Shown here: piece by piece, positions 39,080 through 51,313 of the stretch
Position numbering within the stretch: position 1 is the stretch's first letter
How the letters are laid out: the number at the start of each line of letters is the position of its first letter
From: Strix aluco
Taxonomy: Eukaryota; Chordata; Aves; Strigiformes; Strigidae
Assembly: GCF_031877795.1 (NCBI RefSeq)
Contig: NC_133946.1
Coordinates: forward strand, 8,593,144-8,657,143
Direction of reading: 5' to 3'
Length of the DNA stretch: 64,000 nt
The notes under the pieces: generated by a model
What the model saw: only the letters and a program-made list of their open reading frames with translations
Databases searched by the model: none
What the model was told of the DNA's origin: nothing
Program-made: the position numbers and the translations under genes

Positions 39080-39887
39080 GTGAGCGGGCTGGATGACTCA
39101 CCAGTGGGATAGATTATTTTTTCATACAGATCCATTCCTACAGAAAGTTCAGTTAAGGTTGTGTAGCCAACCTTAATTCTGACTTCTCAGCTCTTCGGAA
39201 TTTTCACAACTTGATCTTGCCACCTTCTTCACATCTCTGCATTTAGAGGTTTCCATAAGTTAGTTTGTAACTTCCTACCCCAAACTATATCTACATAATT
39301 AAATCTCCCACCTATTGTACTCTGAGACAACCACAGGGTCACCAGCATGACTTGAAACTTTAAATGCAGTGCATAGGCTAGTCAAACTGTTATAACAGCA
39401 AATTGTAGTGCGTGTGTGCACACACATGCACACATACAGAACAGGTTTGCAGCTATTTATCAACAGCAGAGACCCTTCAGGCTTGGCTCTGGTGGAAAAT
39501 GCATTACAGTTGGCTTGGGCCAATTTACCGGTTGTCCATCTTGCAGCTTCTCTTTTGGCCCATGTTCTCTAATCTGTTCCAGTTCTGTCAGCTCTCAACT
39601 CTTGCCTATCACCCTAGATATATGCTTTGGTAGAGTCTCCTTAGCCAGAGCCCTATGCCCTTATGATAGCTCAGTCTCAGAATGTCTGTTTAGTCTCTCA
39701 CTTTGTATTTGTCTGGCATGTTAGCACCCAAAAAATCTATGTGCACAGTTAGTTGCAGGTACTGTGTTTGAACTGAGGGCCAGATCTGGCTCAGCCTGTT
39801 CTCCAGCTCCAACTGGCGGTCATAGTCCCCTTCTCCAACCAACTGTCTTCTGCCTCAGGATCCTCTAAATGTTCTCAGTACTCTCTG

Positions 39888-39939
39888 TAAGCTTCATAAT
39901 AGCTAATACTAAATAATATACATAATAAGCTTCATAATA
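39888..39939 (+). repeat. 14-bp direct repeat pair
   Basis: TAAGCTTCATAATA occurs at 39888-39901 and again at 39926-39939 with AT-rich sequence between. It is probably a local duplication. Confidence 0.75.
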
Positions 39940-40111
39940 ATGTCACTAGATGCACCTGAAAGCACATGTTTGGAAACAGGTTGTCTTGTGGGGTTTTTTT
40001 TCCACAACAGGATTGTGTATCTTAGAGATAACAGTGGCAGGTTAAGGTCAGTCTCACGAGTCTGAGGGCACTGAAATAATCCTCAGGGCTTGTGAAGCTG
40101 TGAGTATTTTG

Positions 40112-40205
40112 ACAGTACTCAATAATTACCCCTTCTTATTTTAAAGTAGGAAGTAGTAATGAGGCAGAAGCATGACCATGGTCCACACAGTTTACTTTAA
40201 GGGAT
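40112..40205 (-). repeat. MIR-type CORE-SINE remnant
   Basis: The plus strand shows the complement of the MIR 3' half: CAATAATTACCCCTTC, TTATTTTAAAG, GGAAGTAGTAATGAGGCAGA, then CATGACCATGGTCCACACAG and TTTACTTTAAGG. The order and spacing match a reverse-oriented copy. Confidence 0.65.
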
Positions 40206-43200
40206 TCCATTTACAAGATTTTTTTTTCTTAATTATATTCCCAGAATTTTCTTGAAAATACAGATTATGTGGGCTCACCTGTGATTTCCTGTTTGTCATT
40301 TAGTAGACTTGGTTACTGTGGGGAACTAAAGTAGTGTATAAGGAATATATCATTTGTGCACCTGTGAAATTACTTCTCTCCATTTTTGTAGTATTAAATC
40401 TTGCTATGGTAATGATTGGTTTACAGCCATAGATTTTGGGGTTCTTTTTGTTTGGCTGTAGATTTATTGTCACTTAAATGATACGATAGTTGGTGTGATA
40501 CTCTGGTGTGATGCTAGATTTTAACTCTTGTGTTTGACACAGCAAAATCTAGTGTTAACACATCTCATTAACTGTTAACAGTAACTATTAACTTTAAATT
40601 CTGGTTGTCATGTAAATAGTATTAATTCTTTAGTATCTTTCCAGAGTTCTTCCTAGGTGTTTGGAAGAAGCAAACACATTCTTCCAATACTTGTGTGTAG
40701 AATAGTTCAGTTTACTGCAGAATTGAACCTCTGCCCTCAGATATCCCAGCAGGAGAGTTCAGCATGGATGCAGAGCTCGGGCTACTTTCAAGTGTGCAAA
40801 GTTAACTCAAGAGGAGGCACTCAAATACAAATCATTTCCTTAAATCATTTGCCTAGAAATCACTGTCTGAAGAAGTTATCTTTTAGGAACATGACATAAG
40901 AAGTCTGAAAATCATCACAGTATAACCTTATCTTTAGTATAAAAAAATGTGACCAAAACCAAACACGTAAGCAGTCTGCCCAGTATGGTGTAAGAGACTG
41001 GGGAAGTATTCAGAGAGGGCTTTGTATAGCAAGAAACATCAGGCTTCCCATCTGATCTGCAGGAACTAATATTGAAGCAAATAAAATTATGTCTTCTCTT
41101 TTGCAATCAAACTTTCTTTTGCATAGATCCTCCAAAACAGAAAATTTAATTTGATATTTTTGAGCTGGAAATGGTAAACAGCAGCAGACTTTTTTGTGTT
41201 AAAAAAGCAGAACTACGGTATCCCCCAGTGAGTAAGGCTCTTTCACGTCTGATAAAAATGCTGATGTGTGACTAGATAGGTAGGATGGGTAACTGTCAGG
41301 AGTCATAGGTGAAAACAGCCCCCAGAGATCTGCTTTCACAGAAGAGCAACCACTGACACCTTGCTGAAGAGAGAATCAGGTAACTAACTTGCAACATATT
41401 GCTTGCAGCATGTTTTTTCAAAGGGAAAATTAGAAATATAGAATAGTCATGAAAGTAATACATGGAAAATGGGAAATAAACACTGAACTATAATCCTGCA
41501 GGAATGTAAGGATGTGGTGCTGTGACAGTTAGGGAAAGGGGACAACTATGTGGATAAGATAGAGAGATACTCCGCTTTCCAAGATTTTCTAATGAAGGAA
41601 CAAGATGGTACAGCTACATGTTGTTCGATGATGGCAGCACCTGATCCTGGGAGAAAGTGCAGGAGCTTTGAGCTTGCCAAAAGCTGGAGTTCTCTATACC
41701 TAGCAGAGGCAGGGTGCTGCCAGCCAGGCAGAATTTGCTGCTTTCTACAGGGTCAAGGATGTCCCTGAGATGCAGGGCATCTGGTGGAGTCCAAGCCTTT
41801 GGTAGCTCAGGATTTCTCGGGGGAAGTTTAAGCACCCACTGCGTGCAAAGCATGGTGTCAGCTCTGAGGCACGAAAATGTACCCTTACCACTGCATACCT
41901 CCAGGTACTGCGAAGTGTCACTTTTTCTTCTTAGTAACAGCAATGTAAATCATTAGTGAGGTCATCAAGGATTGCTGATATGAGCACTGAATATGTCCTA
42001 CAATTTCTTGTTTTTATTACAATGTCAGCGTAGGTTCTCTGTCTTCTGTTGACAATGATGGGGGTTTAACTTGTTCCCTGTCTGTGAAATCAAATGCCCA
42101 TGGTGGATTTTTCCCTGCAGTTGCATCTTGTTTTGCTGAGAAATTAGTCAATAAATGAAACTGAGGGGATAGAAAGAAAACACAGCCAAAGCTCGAGGAA
42201 AAATATACAATGAGTAAAATAAAAACAGTGTTGGGATGCAAGGCAGATATTTAAAATGATTTGATTTCTTCACAAAAAAAATCCTAAGGAATTGCTATTA
42301 ATACAACTGATCAACTGTTTTTAAAGATTGTTTTTGTTGCTGAAGGGGAAGAACAGTGGCTCTTTCATTATGGCAGGCTAGCAGTCCTGGGAATACTCTA
42401 TTCCTCTTCTGCTTGGTATAGAGTACGTTTGAAGAGATGATAACAGCGAGGAGCATATCATAGCTTTATGATCACTCATCAGCTTTGGTGAGCCTGTGAA
42501 ATGAAAGGCCCCCAGACTGGCCAGGGTTGAAAGGTTGAGGCTATAACCAGACTTTTTGTTCCTGAGACGGCCAGAGCCATTACTGAACAACAGACAACTG
42601 TGAATAGATGATGGGCATCCTTGCTTTGTTGCTGCTCCCTGGTTTAAGGATACTCTTGTCCTCCTTCTGCCCCTTCTATATTTGACAAGTTTGCTTTCAG
42701 CAGATATGACAGGCACTGGTGGGGGTCACTGGCCCAGTTCCACATTTCCACACTTCGCTTGCTCCAAGTTCAGTGGCCTGAACTAATGTCTCCAATGGAG
42801 GTCGTACTACTGAACATTATGAGTTTTTTATATATTAAACATGCATTAGTGGTTTTACCCTGCTTATCTGACAGCTGTAGAAAAATTAAGCAAATTCAGT
42901 TTGGACTTTAAAAAGCAGGGCTTAATTTATGTCCACTACTTTTGTTCCTCACTTTCTTTTTCATTTGCCAATTGCAAAGCTCAAGGGAGATAATAAAATG
43001 GAGGAGCTGCTACTTTATACTTCCACGTGCTTCCTAGTGCCTGTTCCTTACTGGGTGAGCTAAATCTAAAACTAGGAAAAGAGTTTTCAGATGGAAATTT
43101 GATTAAACAATGCAATCATCTGTCTCACAATCTGTTTTTTTATAAGGAAAGTATTTTTTTTTTCCAGGGGGAATTTTCTTTCAGAGGGTTTTGTATGAAA

Positions 43201-43326
43201 AGGCAGACGTCATGAATACTGATGGGAAGGGCTCAGTGTTTTGTTATTTCTGTATAACAAAGACAAAATGCTTTAATAAAATCAGAAAACACAGATGTTA
43301 CTTTGAGTATATTTTGCATTTTCTAC

Positions 43327-43340
43327 TTTTTTTTTTTTTT
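43327..43340. repeat. T homopolymer, 14 nt
   Basis: A simple T run inside an AT-rich stretch. Confidence 0.95.
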
Positions 43341-45436
43341 AAAGTTGGGAACAATCCCTCCCTCAGACTGACAATAGCAGCTCATGACAGACAAAATTAG
43401 CAGCTGGAAGCTTAGCCAAAAGTTTAGGCTTTTTAGTTTGTTGTTATTGTTTGGGATTTTCTTAGATGGTGAAAGACACGCTTGAAGGAAGAGGCATGGA
43501 TGAATTGAAAGCCGTTGTTTCTCACTCTCAGTATAGTTTGACTGGATTTTAGTTTTTTATAAACATTTTAAAATGGGAAAATGCACAGCCCTTTGTTTAG
43601 AAATTAGCCTATTGTGTTTTTCTCCTTTTTTGTGTGTGAGGACTTTAGAGGGAAGTTCATGTGGTTTGATAATATATACTTTTCATGCTCATTTAAAGAG
43701 ATCACATTTTTATTTTTAAAAAAGATGTTTCTGTATGTCAATGAAAAGGAACATCTATCATTTTTTCCTAAGTAATCTCTGTTTCTAGGGAGGAAGCAAG
43801 AGATACCTGGAGATACCTTGTCAGCCAGATTCATGACTGAATAATGAGCCATGTGAACTAATTTCACTACTGTTTTCTCAGTAACTTTGAGGTGTCATGA
43901 TGGTCTTCCATTCTGTGAGTTTTACAGTGGCAAAAATGGCTGCTAGAACCTTTTCAGGGTCCAGAAGAAATCTTCTGACATTACAGTGTCTCCCTTAGCT
44001 TCTGTGCTTACTGCTTTACAACCCTGTTCATAAAGCTGGACACTAACAGGGATGCCCTTGGGGTGCCTGGAGTTCGGGAGGGATCGTGGATGGGGATTAC
44101 CTCCAAGGCCACCTGGTAGTAGGAGCCCCACTTTCCTTAGGACCAGGAAACCACATCGTCTGAGTTTACACTTTGTATGATGTTTAAATGTTTCTGAACA
44201 CAGTAGAGGAGCAAATCTGCAGAACATGCCTTTCTATGAGATCTAGCATAGATATATTCACTGCTAGTCTGGGGCGGGAAGTGTTATGTGATTGGTTTTC
44301 ATGTGCTTTTGACACATCTTGGATCTCTGTGTTGATGGAGTTATACTTTTGAACAATGGCTACTTCAGAGTGGTCTCTAGGTACTTCACTACTGAGGTAT
44401 GTTTTACTCTAAGAAACAAAGAGATGAGATACTTTCTGTTCAAGAAACAATGCATTTAGAGGCAGGATTTTATAGTTTTCCTGGTTTTGCCACAGGTATG
44501 TTCTCTCTCCTTTGTTCAAGCTACCTGGAAATTTTCCAATGAAACACATTTTCTCAGGATGTTAGGTGGTCAGTCATTGCCTGCCCAGCAGATTTGTAAA
44601 TGGATCTTTTGCTTATGCTGTCTTTTGTTCTTTTGGGGTATAAGCTCTTCAGAGAACATACATCTGGATTCATACTGCATTTAAGAATTTCAGGGGAATA
44701 CTGGGAAAATCCACCTCCAACACTGAAAGGTAGTATGATCAAAACAAATTATTAGGATTTGGGATATTTGGCTTCTATTTTTTGAACCAAGTCTGTGTCA
44801 TGTTTATTAAAATGTTCTTTAAGTATATGACAATGGAAGGGAACGATTATAATGATTATAGCTTTATTGCAGGACAGTAGTAACACCTGCTGAATGGATA
44901 TACACAAAAAAATGTGAATAAAAAATGATGTAATGAGAAAGGATCACAGAGTAGAAGAGGAAACACCACTGTCATCATTCCATTTAAAAGGTAAAACAAT
45001 GTCATATTCTTACATCAAACTGCTTGGCGTGTAAACATTCCTTCTCAAAGGAGGTATGTTAACCGAGAGAGATACAAATCAAGAAAAATAACTAAACATG
45101 ATTTCAAGGAATGTTCCCTGAAATACTGCATGATCTCTAGTGCTCAACTGCTGGAATAACAGGGTGTTGTTTGCAGTGGTAGAAAATATTATATCTACTG
45201 GGTCTACCTGTACAAACTATACCTAGTAAAGAGTCACTTTAATAAGGAAAAATTATTTCTAGTTCTGATACTAGTGACATTTCCTTCTTTCAGTACCATT
45301 TTCTTTTTGGACTTTATGGAAACTTGTGCCCAAAATAATCATGTGGTGTTGCTTCATACATAAATATTATTATTGCCTACCTGTATTAATGTTTCCGATG
45401 CAGGAGAATTTAGGTGATGAAATCTTTCTTTTTCAG

Positions 45437-45672
45437 GGTATTAATCCAACTCTTAATAGGCAATAGAGTAGTGATAGAGACCCCAGAATTAAATGTGAAA
45501 ATGAGAGGACTAGTGAGCTGCTGTGTGGCCCATATCCATGGTTGGAAAACTGAATTTGCAAGGAATGGTCTTTTTTTTTGGTCCTCTGAGAGGATTTGGA
45601 GTAAGCTTGTCCATGGAATAGAGAATTCAGGGTTTGTAGAGGGAGAGAAGGGGGCTTTGGTGAAAATGCAGG
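45437..45672 (+). CDS. weak candidate exon or chance open frame
   Basis: The acceptor TCTTTCTTTTTCAG leads into 236 bp with one open frame (78 full codons, phase 2 in, phase 1 out) and a good donor (CAGG|GTAAGG at 45673). Features include a CC pair in GLVSCCVAHIHGWK and an aromatic stretch encoded partly by a T run. That T run, the lack of a recognisable family and the phase mismatch with the 38984 candidate argue that this may be chance. It is the longest open frame here that is bounded by acceptable splice sites. Confidence 0.15.
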
Positions 45673-46489
45673 GTAAGGAAAATATTATTTTGCATAGGAA
45701 AACATCTTGTATACAGAAAGTATAGTACTAGGTACTGTGAGAAACTCAGCACTGAGGTTTCTGGCTTTTCACACAGCTTGTTTATAATAAAGACCATTCC
45801 CTATCATTTCCATGTGGAAGCATTACTTCACACTTGCGACTGCGCAAGAGCAAATGGAGCAGAAGAGCCTAATTAAAGTTACAGGGACTTCTTTATAACA
45901 GAGCAAATGTTAGTTTAATGATACAGTTACAAGTCACAAAGAAATCAGAGCAGACGCCCCAAGTTTTATACATTTTTGGCAAAGTAAGTGGGAAACTATG
46001 TGCTAAAGTGAGATCAACAGATGGAAGAAGAGAGGTACAGGAGGGGAAGAAAGCTACAAAACCAGAAAAGCCCCCAAAACTCCAATCAAACAAACAAAAA
46101 GAGCTAAAGAGGCAAACCTTGGAAGAAACAGATTTTTAAACAAAGTTTGCCAAATAAGCAAACTTTTTTTTCCTAAGAGCAGATGCAAAGTGCCTTTTCA
46201 GTTCATTTTGGATAGAAATAAGTGAACACATGCTGTGCTTTAATAAATCTTGGCGCAACCACAATAGGGAAACTCAGACCTTGATGAACAATTCTGTGTT
46301 GGAGTTTGGTGATACTCTTTGCATCCTTCCCTCTCCTTTTCTGCTCTGGAAAAAAAATTGATCAGTGATAGGCAGAAGTGTGTTTCCTCCACCTACACAA
46401 GGACACAAGAAGGGCAGGTAGATGATCTTCATAACATCTAGAGAGTACCTAGGATTTTGAAATCTACTATTTTCAATATGGGGCTGAGA

Positions 46490-46590
46490 TTCAGAACTCA
46501 ACGGTCGAAAATCCTAAGTCTCTCGTGGTTAAATGGCCCTGCTAACTGACCTTGGGCAAAAGTTAGTTAAGTTTGTATTTTCAAAATTCT
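46490..46590 (+). repeat. MIR-type CORE-SINE remnant
   Basis: AAAATCCTAAGTCTCTC followed by GCTAACTGACCTTGGGCAAA and AGTTAGTTAAG matches the central MIR core on the plus strand. The 5' tRNA-like part and the 3' end are not clear. Confidence 0.6.
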
Positions 46591-46597
46591 TACCTAA

Positions 46598-46655
46598 TCC
46601 TTCTTAAATTCCTTATCATGAATTCAGCTTCTAAATTTCCTTCTTAAAATTCCTT
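46598..46655 (+). repeat. 17/18-bp direct repeat pair
   Basis: TCCTTCTTAAATTCCTT at 46598-46614 is repeated as TCCTTCTTAAAATTCCTT at 46638-46655 with one inserted A. This suggests a local duplication in a pyrimidine-rich stretch. Confidence 0.7.
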
Positions 46656-47054
46656 CTTCAGCTGCAGAGTAATCTGGTTTTCATAAAACCAAGACATTGA
46701 TGCAAACCTCTGTGAATCTTTGTGCTCCCTTTTATGAAATGTCACATACAGTCACTGACACTTTATTCCATTCCTTCTATTTTGGGTCATTATTTTATTT
46801 TCTTTGAAAAACCATGGTGAGGTTTCATAATAAGTTTGCATAATCATGTAGTTCTGTCTCTGGATTTGCTATAATCTCTTCTCAATCTCCCAGAATTGTG
46901 CTATTGTTTATTTTGATGTTGGTTTTTTTTTTTTAAGACAGGGATCAGGGGTGAAATCTCAGCTCTGTCAAAACCAGTGGAAACAATCCTGGTCTTTAAG
47001 AGAATCAGGATTTTATCTCAAATCTTTTTATTTGCCTAGCACCCTTGGATAATT

Positions 47055-47135
47055 CGTAATAATAATAGTTAACGTGTATCTTGCTCTGATTCTTGCCAAG
47101 TATTCCAGATAAAGACTTATTCATTTGGTCAGTCT
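47055..47135. repeat. MIR/L2-type 3' end remnant
   Basis: GTAATAATAATAGTTAACGT, then a degraded TGCTCTGATTCTTGCCAAG and CTTATTCATTTGG, resembles the conserved 3' end shared by MIR and L2 elements (AATAATAGCTAACATTTA, then GTGCCAGGCAC). Confidence 0.45.
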
Positions 47136-49760
47136 GGGATATGCTTATTATCAGGCCATTATAAATGTATCTAACAAGGATAGAGTGCCCAGGGGAATAT
47201 TATCATGACTGCAGATGTGTTGACATTGGTGAGCCTTATGATACATCACACCTTTATACGAAGCCCTAAAATTGAATAAAATATACAGTTGGCAAACTCC
47301 TGCCAGTCCATTTTTCTGGGCTGCCATAACCTTTTTAGAGAACAGTTTTAATACATAGAATAGGTTTAACTTATAAATTTCATTGTGCTTCCAACAGACG
47401 GATTTCGTACAAATCTTGTGATATGTGAATCAAAGCTATCAAGGTCACAGACAATGCAAACAGGGAACGTCTGATACATGAATCTTCCAGGTGCACTACT
47501 GTACTTCCCAGAAAAGGCTTGCAAAATTCTGGCTATTGTATGTGTACTTTGCAACTTACTGAAGCTGACCTTGTAGGTCATACTGAAAGAGGAGTTGCCT
47601 TGGTTGAAGGGAGGATTTTTTTCTGAGCTAAATGTTATGCTTTGCCATATGGTTGTGGCTTAACATTTTCTCAGTGCTCTTGAGATCATAGTTTACTTTG
47701 TCAAATACCTATGGAAAATGTTCAGACACCTTTTCTTTTGGAATAACTTGGAACACCTCTGTTGATGTCAATGCTCATGCTTGTTGGAGATGAATGCTTT
47801 GATCTACATGTAGATGTATAAAAACTATCAGCTAGTGCAGGCACTGTAGCACAGACAGAATATACTCCAAAATGGAACATATTTTTCCACCCCCAGAATC
47901 CTTGGAAAGCTCCATGAAATTATGTCTCTGGAAACTATTTGGTTAATATGCGCTGTGAAGTTCCCAATGTGAACTTGTGTCATGGAAGGACTGATCTTCT
48001 CAGTCAGTGCAGGTAACTGAACCTCCTTAACTTTGTTACTGTAGATTAAATTGGTCTTGAACCTTTGTCTCCACATGGTACACACAGCACCGAACCATAT
48101 AAGCTTAAAATAAAGCATTTCCTTGAATCAGGGTGATACCAGGACCTTGATGAGAACTGAGAGGCAAAAATTACTTCTCAGTTTCTCCCTGTTCTGAAGT
48201 TGACACTGCACATATGATTTGTGAGTCTTTGTGGGTGAAATGATCATGAGGCTGTGACAGAGAAAGGAGGAAGATATGAAATAATCTGAAGGCTGTTTAA
48301 GATTAGAAACTAAGTCAGACATAATTTTAGAAGCCTGAACTCTTTCCATTCCTTTTTAGTTGGAAAAGGGTAATAATTGTAAATTGCTCTTTGCAAGCAG
48401 AAAAATACCTCTAGTACAGTCTCAGGTACTCACATTAGACCACGTGTTGCTGAAGTGGCCCTTGCCTCTCATAAATTTCCTACTGAGATTAGTCACAAAC
48501 AAGATAATTACTCATTTCTAGGCCAAAAATAGATGAATTGACTGCGACTTAAAATACTTATGCTTACTTTAATAGATTGAGTGAAGAGAAATTAAATACT
48601 TTCTTCTCTGACTGTGATCTATTTGTGTTGGGTGAAAAACCAACTGTACCTACCTATCTGGACTACTTGAAACCTGTAATCAATTTTCTGTGTTTGGGCA
48701 TTATCTGTTTAATGTAGGTAACTGGTTTTCATTGAAAGCGATCATTTAAGACTAGTTTTCATGTTGTGTTTTAGACATACTGATGTAAAGGTAAGATATT
48801 CATTCCCATGAAATATTGGCGACTGATGGAATTAAATACAAATTTGATAGGCCAATGATAGAAAAGTAGGAACAGGCACAGGCATAGTATTTGCTCTGTA
48901 TGCCAAATTATTTCTTAGCAAAACTCACACATTTCACCAAATGTACTGAACAAGGATTAAATGTGATTTTGAGCTCTTCCCCACACTTTTCATATTATAC
49001 TGAACCTCCTTTCTTTCACTTCAAGACGGTCTGAACACATGCCTGTCACTTTTTGCTCTGGAGTGTGGTGGAAATACAGCGCTTACAAAGTTGGCTTTTG
49101 CACCGGTGGGACAGTGCATGAGCAAATTTGCTAGATGACGCTACTCATGGACTGTTGACTTGCTCAGATCTCCTAGCTCTTCCATGAGCTAGGTATCATC
49201 TGTGTTCTGCCTCCTGCTCTGCTGGGTGCAATTCCCAATGAACTCTCTGAACTGCTCTTGGTTTTCCACGTTACCTTGTTCTTCCCTGTCTGTTTCTCTG
49301 CTGTTCCTTGCTCAGGCTCTGGTTCTTTCTATAAATCTTTCCTGAAAATAAGTTTTTGAAGGGAGGTTATAAAAATTTTTCTGTACACATCTCCCTTTGT
49401 ATTTTTGTGGATGTGTGCTTGGATAGATTTGTTTGATATCAAATGTTTACCAGGTTGTAGTTAAGGGTTTACGTATGTGATACATTACTCATGATACTCC
49501 AAAATCCCAGTACAATTCCTTAGCTTGTCATTGGGGTTTTTTGTTTTATGTTACAGGGCACATTTTAGGAACAACTGTTTGAGAGCTGGTTTAGATATCT
49601 TAAAACATACGTATTTTCATGTCATTCTACCTGTCAAGCTAGCTGGTCCTTTGTTAACAGCCTGGTTCAACAGACTATGAAGACTGACTACAGCAGAAGT
49701 TAAGTCTAGGGCACTGTGAGTCAGTGACGTCTACTACCCAGATGAAGCCAGGTGTTCATG

Positions 49761-49767
49761 ATATATA

Positions 49768-49804
<37 letters not shown>
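49761..49804. repeat. composite TA/TG microsatellite
   Basis: Four AT units, about six GT units, then twelve AT units form 44 bp of uninterrupted alternating purine-pyrimidine sequence. The TG part can adopt Z-DNA and the TA part can extrude a cruciform. Length polymorphism is likely. Confidence 0.95.
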
Positions 49805-50154
49805 GAGGCCAAACAACTAGAAGTTTGCTTTTCTAATGTGAAGGGAGTGTGTCATACCAGACCTTAGAAACATCATTGATCCTGAAATGCATATCAGTGT
49901 TTTGTGCTGGTATACCACTCTTTGCTGGGAAGTGGAAAGTAGTGGATAGAAATTTGTAAAGGAGGGAAAGACTTTAATCTCTTTCAGCTGCTACTTTGGA
50001 AACTGTGGTTCTTTGAGACATGTGGGCCTAGCAAGTGAAGTGTTCAAATAATCTCAGAATAGTATATATTATTTCACTTAATATAGAAAAGATGGTAAAC
50101 CACCATATTGACAAAGACTGCAATCTGATGTATGGATTTCGGTCGTACATGTAG

Positions 50155-50201
50155 AAAGTGTGTATATTGTGTGTGTGTAACTGTGGGTGTCTTGTGTGTA
50201 G
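50155..50201. repeat. interrupted TG-rich repeat
   Basis: Several short GTGTG blocks are separated by ATATT, AACTG and TCTT interruptions. It looks like a decayed dinucleotide repeat. Confidence 0.6.
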
Positions 50202-50675
50202 ATACAAGTACTTAGGTAAATATTTCAACTCTTGCATGTGAAAGCACTTAAATATATAGTCGCTACTGATTGGGTCAAATATCTGCTTCTCTTTCATTGT
50301 AAGAGTTTCCATTTAAATACAGACAAGGAAACTAATGTATAAAATCTGAGAATGTGGGGGAAGTCAAAGCAGAGTAATTCTCCTTGAGAGGAAACCTTGG
50401 GGACTGGAGATATGGATAGATATGGAATGTGCAAAGTGATGATAAGAAAACATACACTAAACACCTTGAGCTGTTGTTATATTAAAAGAACTTTTCTTTC
50501 TTAGGTTCCAAAAGAAAAATTACTGAATAAAATAAATTGGCCTGTGGCCTCTTGAACATGTCAGAAGCAAGTTTGCTCTTAAGAACACTTTAATTTCAGA
50601 GGTCTTATCTGAATAATCTTGGTTGTTGAGGGTTTTTGTTTGTTTTGGTTTTGGTGTGTTGTCTATGTGGTGCCG

Positions 50676-50707
50676 CCCCCCTGTCCCCGTCCCCCTGCCC
50701 CGTCCCC
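50676..50707 (-). other. strong G-quadruplex motif
   Basis: The plus strand carries five C runs of 6, 4, 5, 4 and 4, separated by TGT, GT, TG and GT. On the minus strand these are five G runs of at least four with loops of 2 to 3 nt, among the most stable classes of quadruplex motif. A GT-rich stretch (50620-50670) precedes it. A decayed GTCCCC tandem repeat could be its origin. Confidence 0.8.
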
Positions 50708-51241
50708 ATTCTACTGGGAAACTGTTCTGGTTTTACTGATTTGTGTTCATAATGAACAAATGGACACAGAAGGATGTCGACAGGGATATAGATCACAGTT
50801 CTGATAGTTATGGGGAGTAACTCACCATATTGTAGAAAGTCAACCAAGGGTCTGGGCAGCAAACCTGGATTTGGGAAGGAAAAATTCTGGAGCATTTTTG
50901 GACTAAGGTCTGGAAACCTTTAACCTATGATGATGGAAGTCATGTCAAACAAGTTGGTCCTGGACATATATCACCATTTGCTGTTTTGTGTACTTGTTCC
51001 ATCTCTGGAAAACTCTGGGCCTTGTGAATAATGAGGGAAATGTTCTTAATTTTGCTTCTGGGATATTACTTCTTCAGAGAAGGTGATGCATTTTTGCCAT
51101 TTACTGTGTTCCTGTGACTCAGAACTTCCTCCTTCACCTTCTGGTTGTCATGCTTGCTGTGACCTGCAAGGTGAGGGACTTGTAATTCTGTATTCTGACA
51201 GTGAAGAACACTATTGTTATTTGCTTCTCATTTGTCCGCAG

Positions 51242-51313
51242 CTGAGCTGGGCACAAATGGACGCAGCTTCAGAGATGGATTTACAAAATACTCAGGCTGT
51301 GGCAGTGCTATAT
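51242..51313 (+). CDS. candidate internal coding exon, unidentified protein
   Basis: A 72-bp segment preceded by a pyrimidine-rich acceptor (CTCATTTGTCCGCAG) and followed by a near-perfect donor (TATAT|GTAAGT at 51314). In the phase 1 frame it reads 23 codons containing GTNGRSFRDGFTKYSGCGSA; a second frame (phase 0, LSWAQMDAASEMD...) is also open and the third has a stop at once. The phase 1 reading has symmetrical phase (1,1), as does the candidate exon at 38984, and the junction codon would be GCT (Ala). Gly, Cys, Arg and Tyr content suggests an ordered, possibly extracellular segment, but I do not recognise a domain. Its length, a multiple of three, and symmetric phase would allow exon skipping without a frameshift. 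Coding status is inferred only. Confidence 0.42.

Larger units (their letters stand above)
39080..45436. other. non-coding stretch, intron if the exon pair is real
   Basis: Contains the direct repeat at 39.9 kb, the MIR at 40.1 kb and a TTAAC-rich patch at 40.55-40.6 kb. Otherwise there are only chance open frames. Confidence 0.5.
45673..51241. other. non-coding stretch
   Basis: Holds the MIR/L2 remnants near 46.5 and 47.1 kb, the direct repeat at 46.6 kb, the TA/TG microsatellite and the quadruplex tract. No supported exon on either strand. Confidence 0.5.

Noticed and set aside
41336..41379. 38-bp segment between TTTCACAG and CAG|GTAACT
   Set aside because: It is open in one frame only and too short to judge. 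Its phases (2 in, 1 out) do not fit the main candidate pair.
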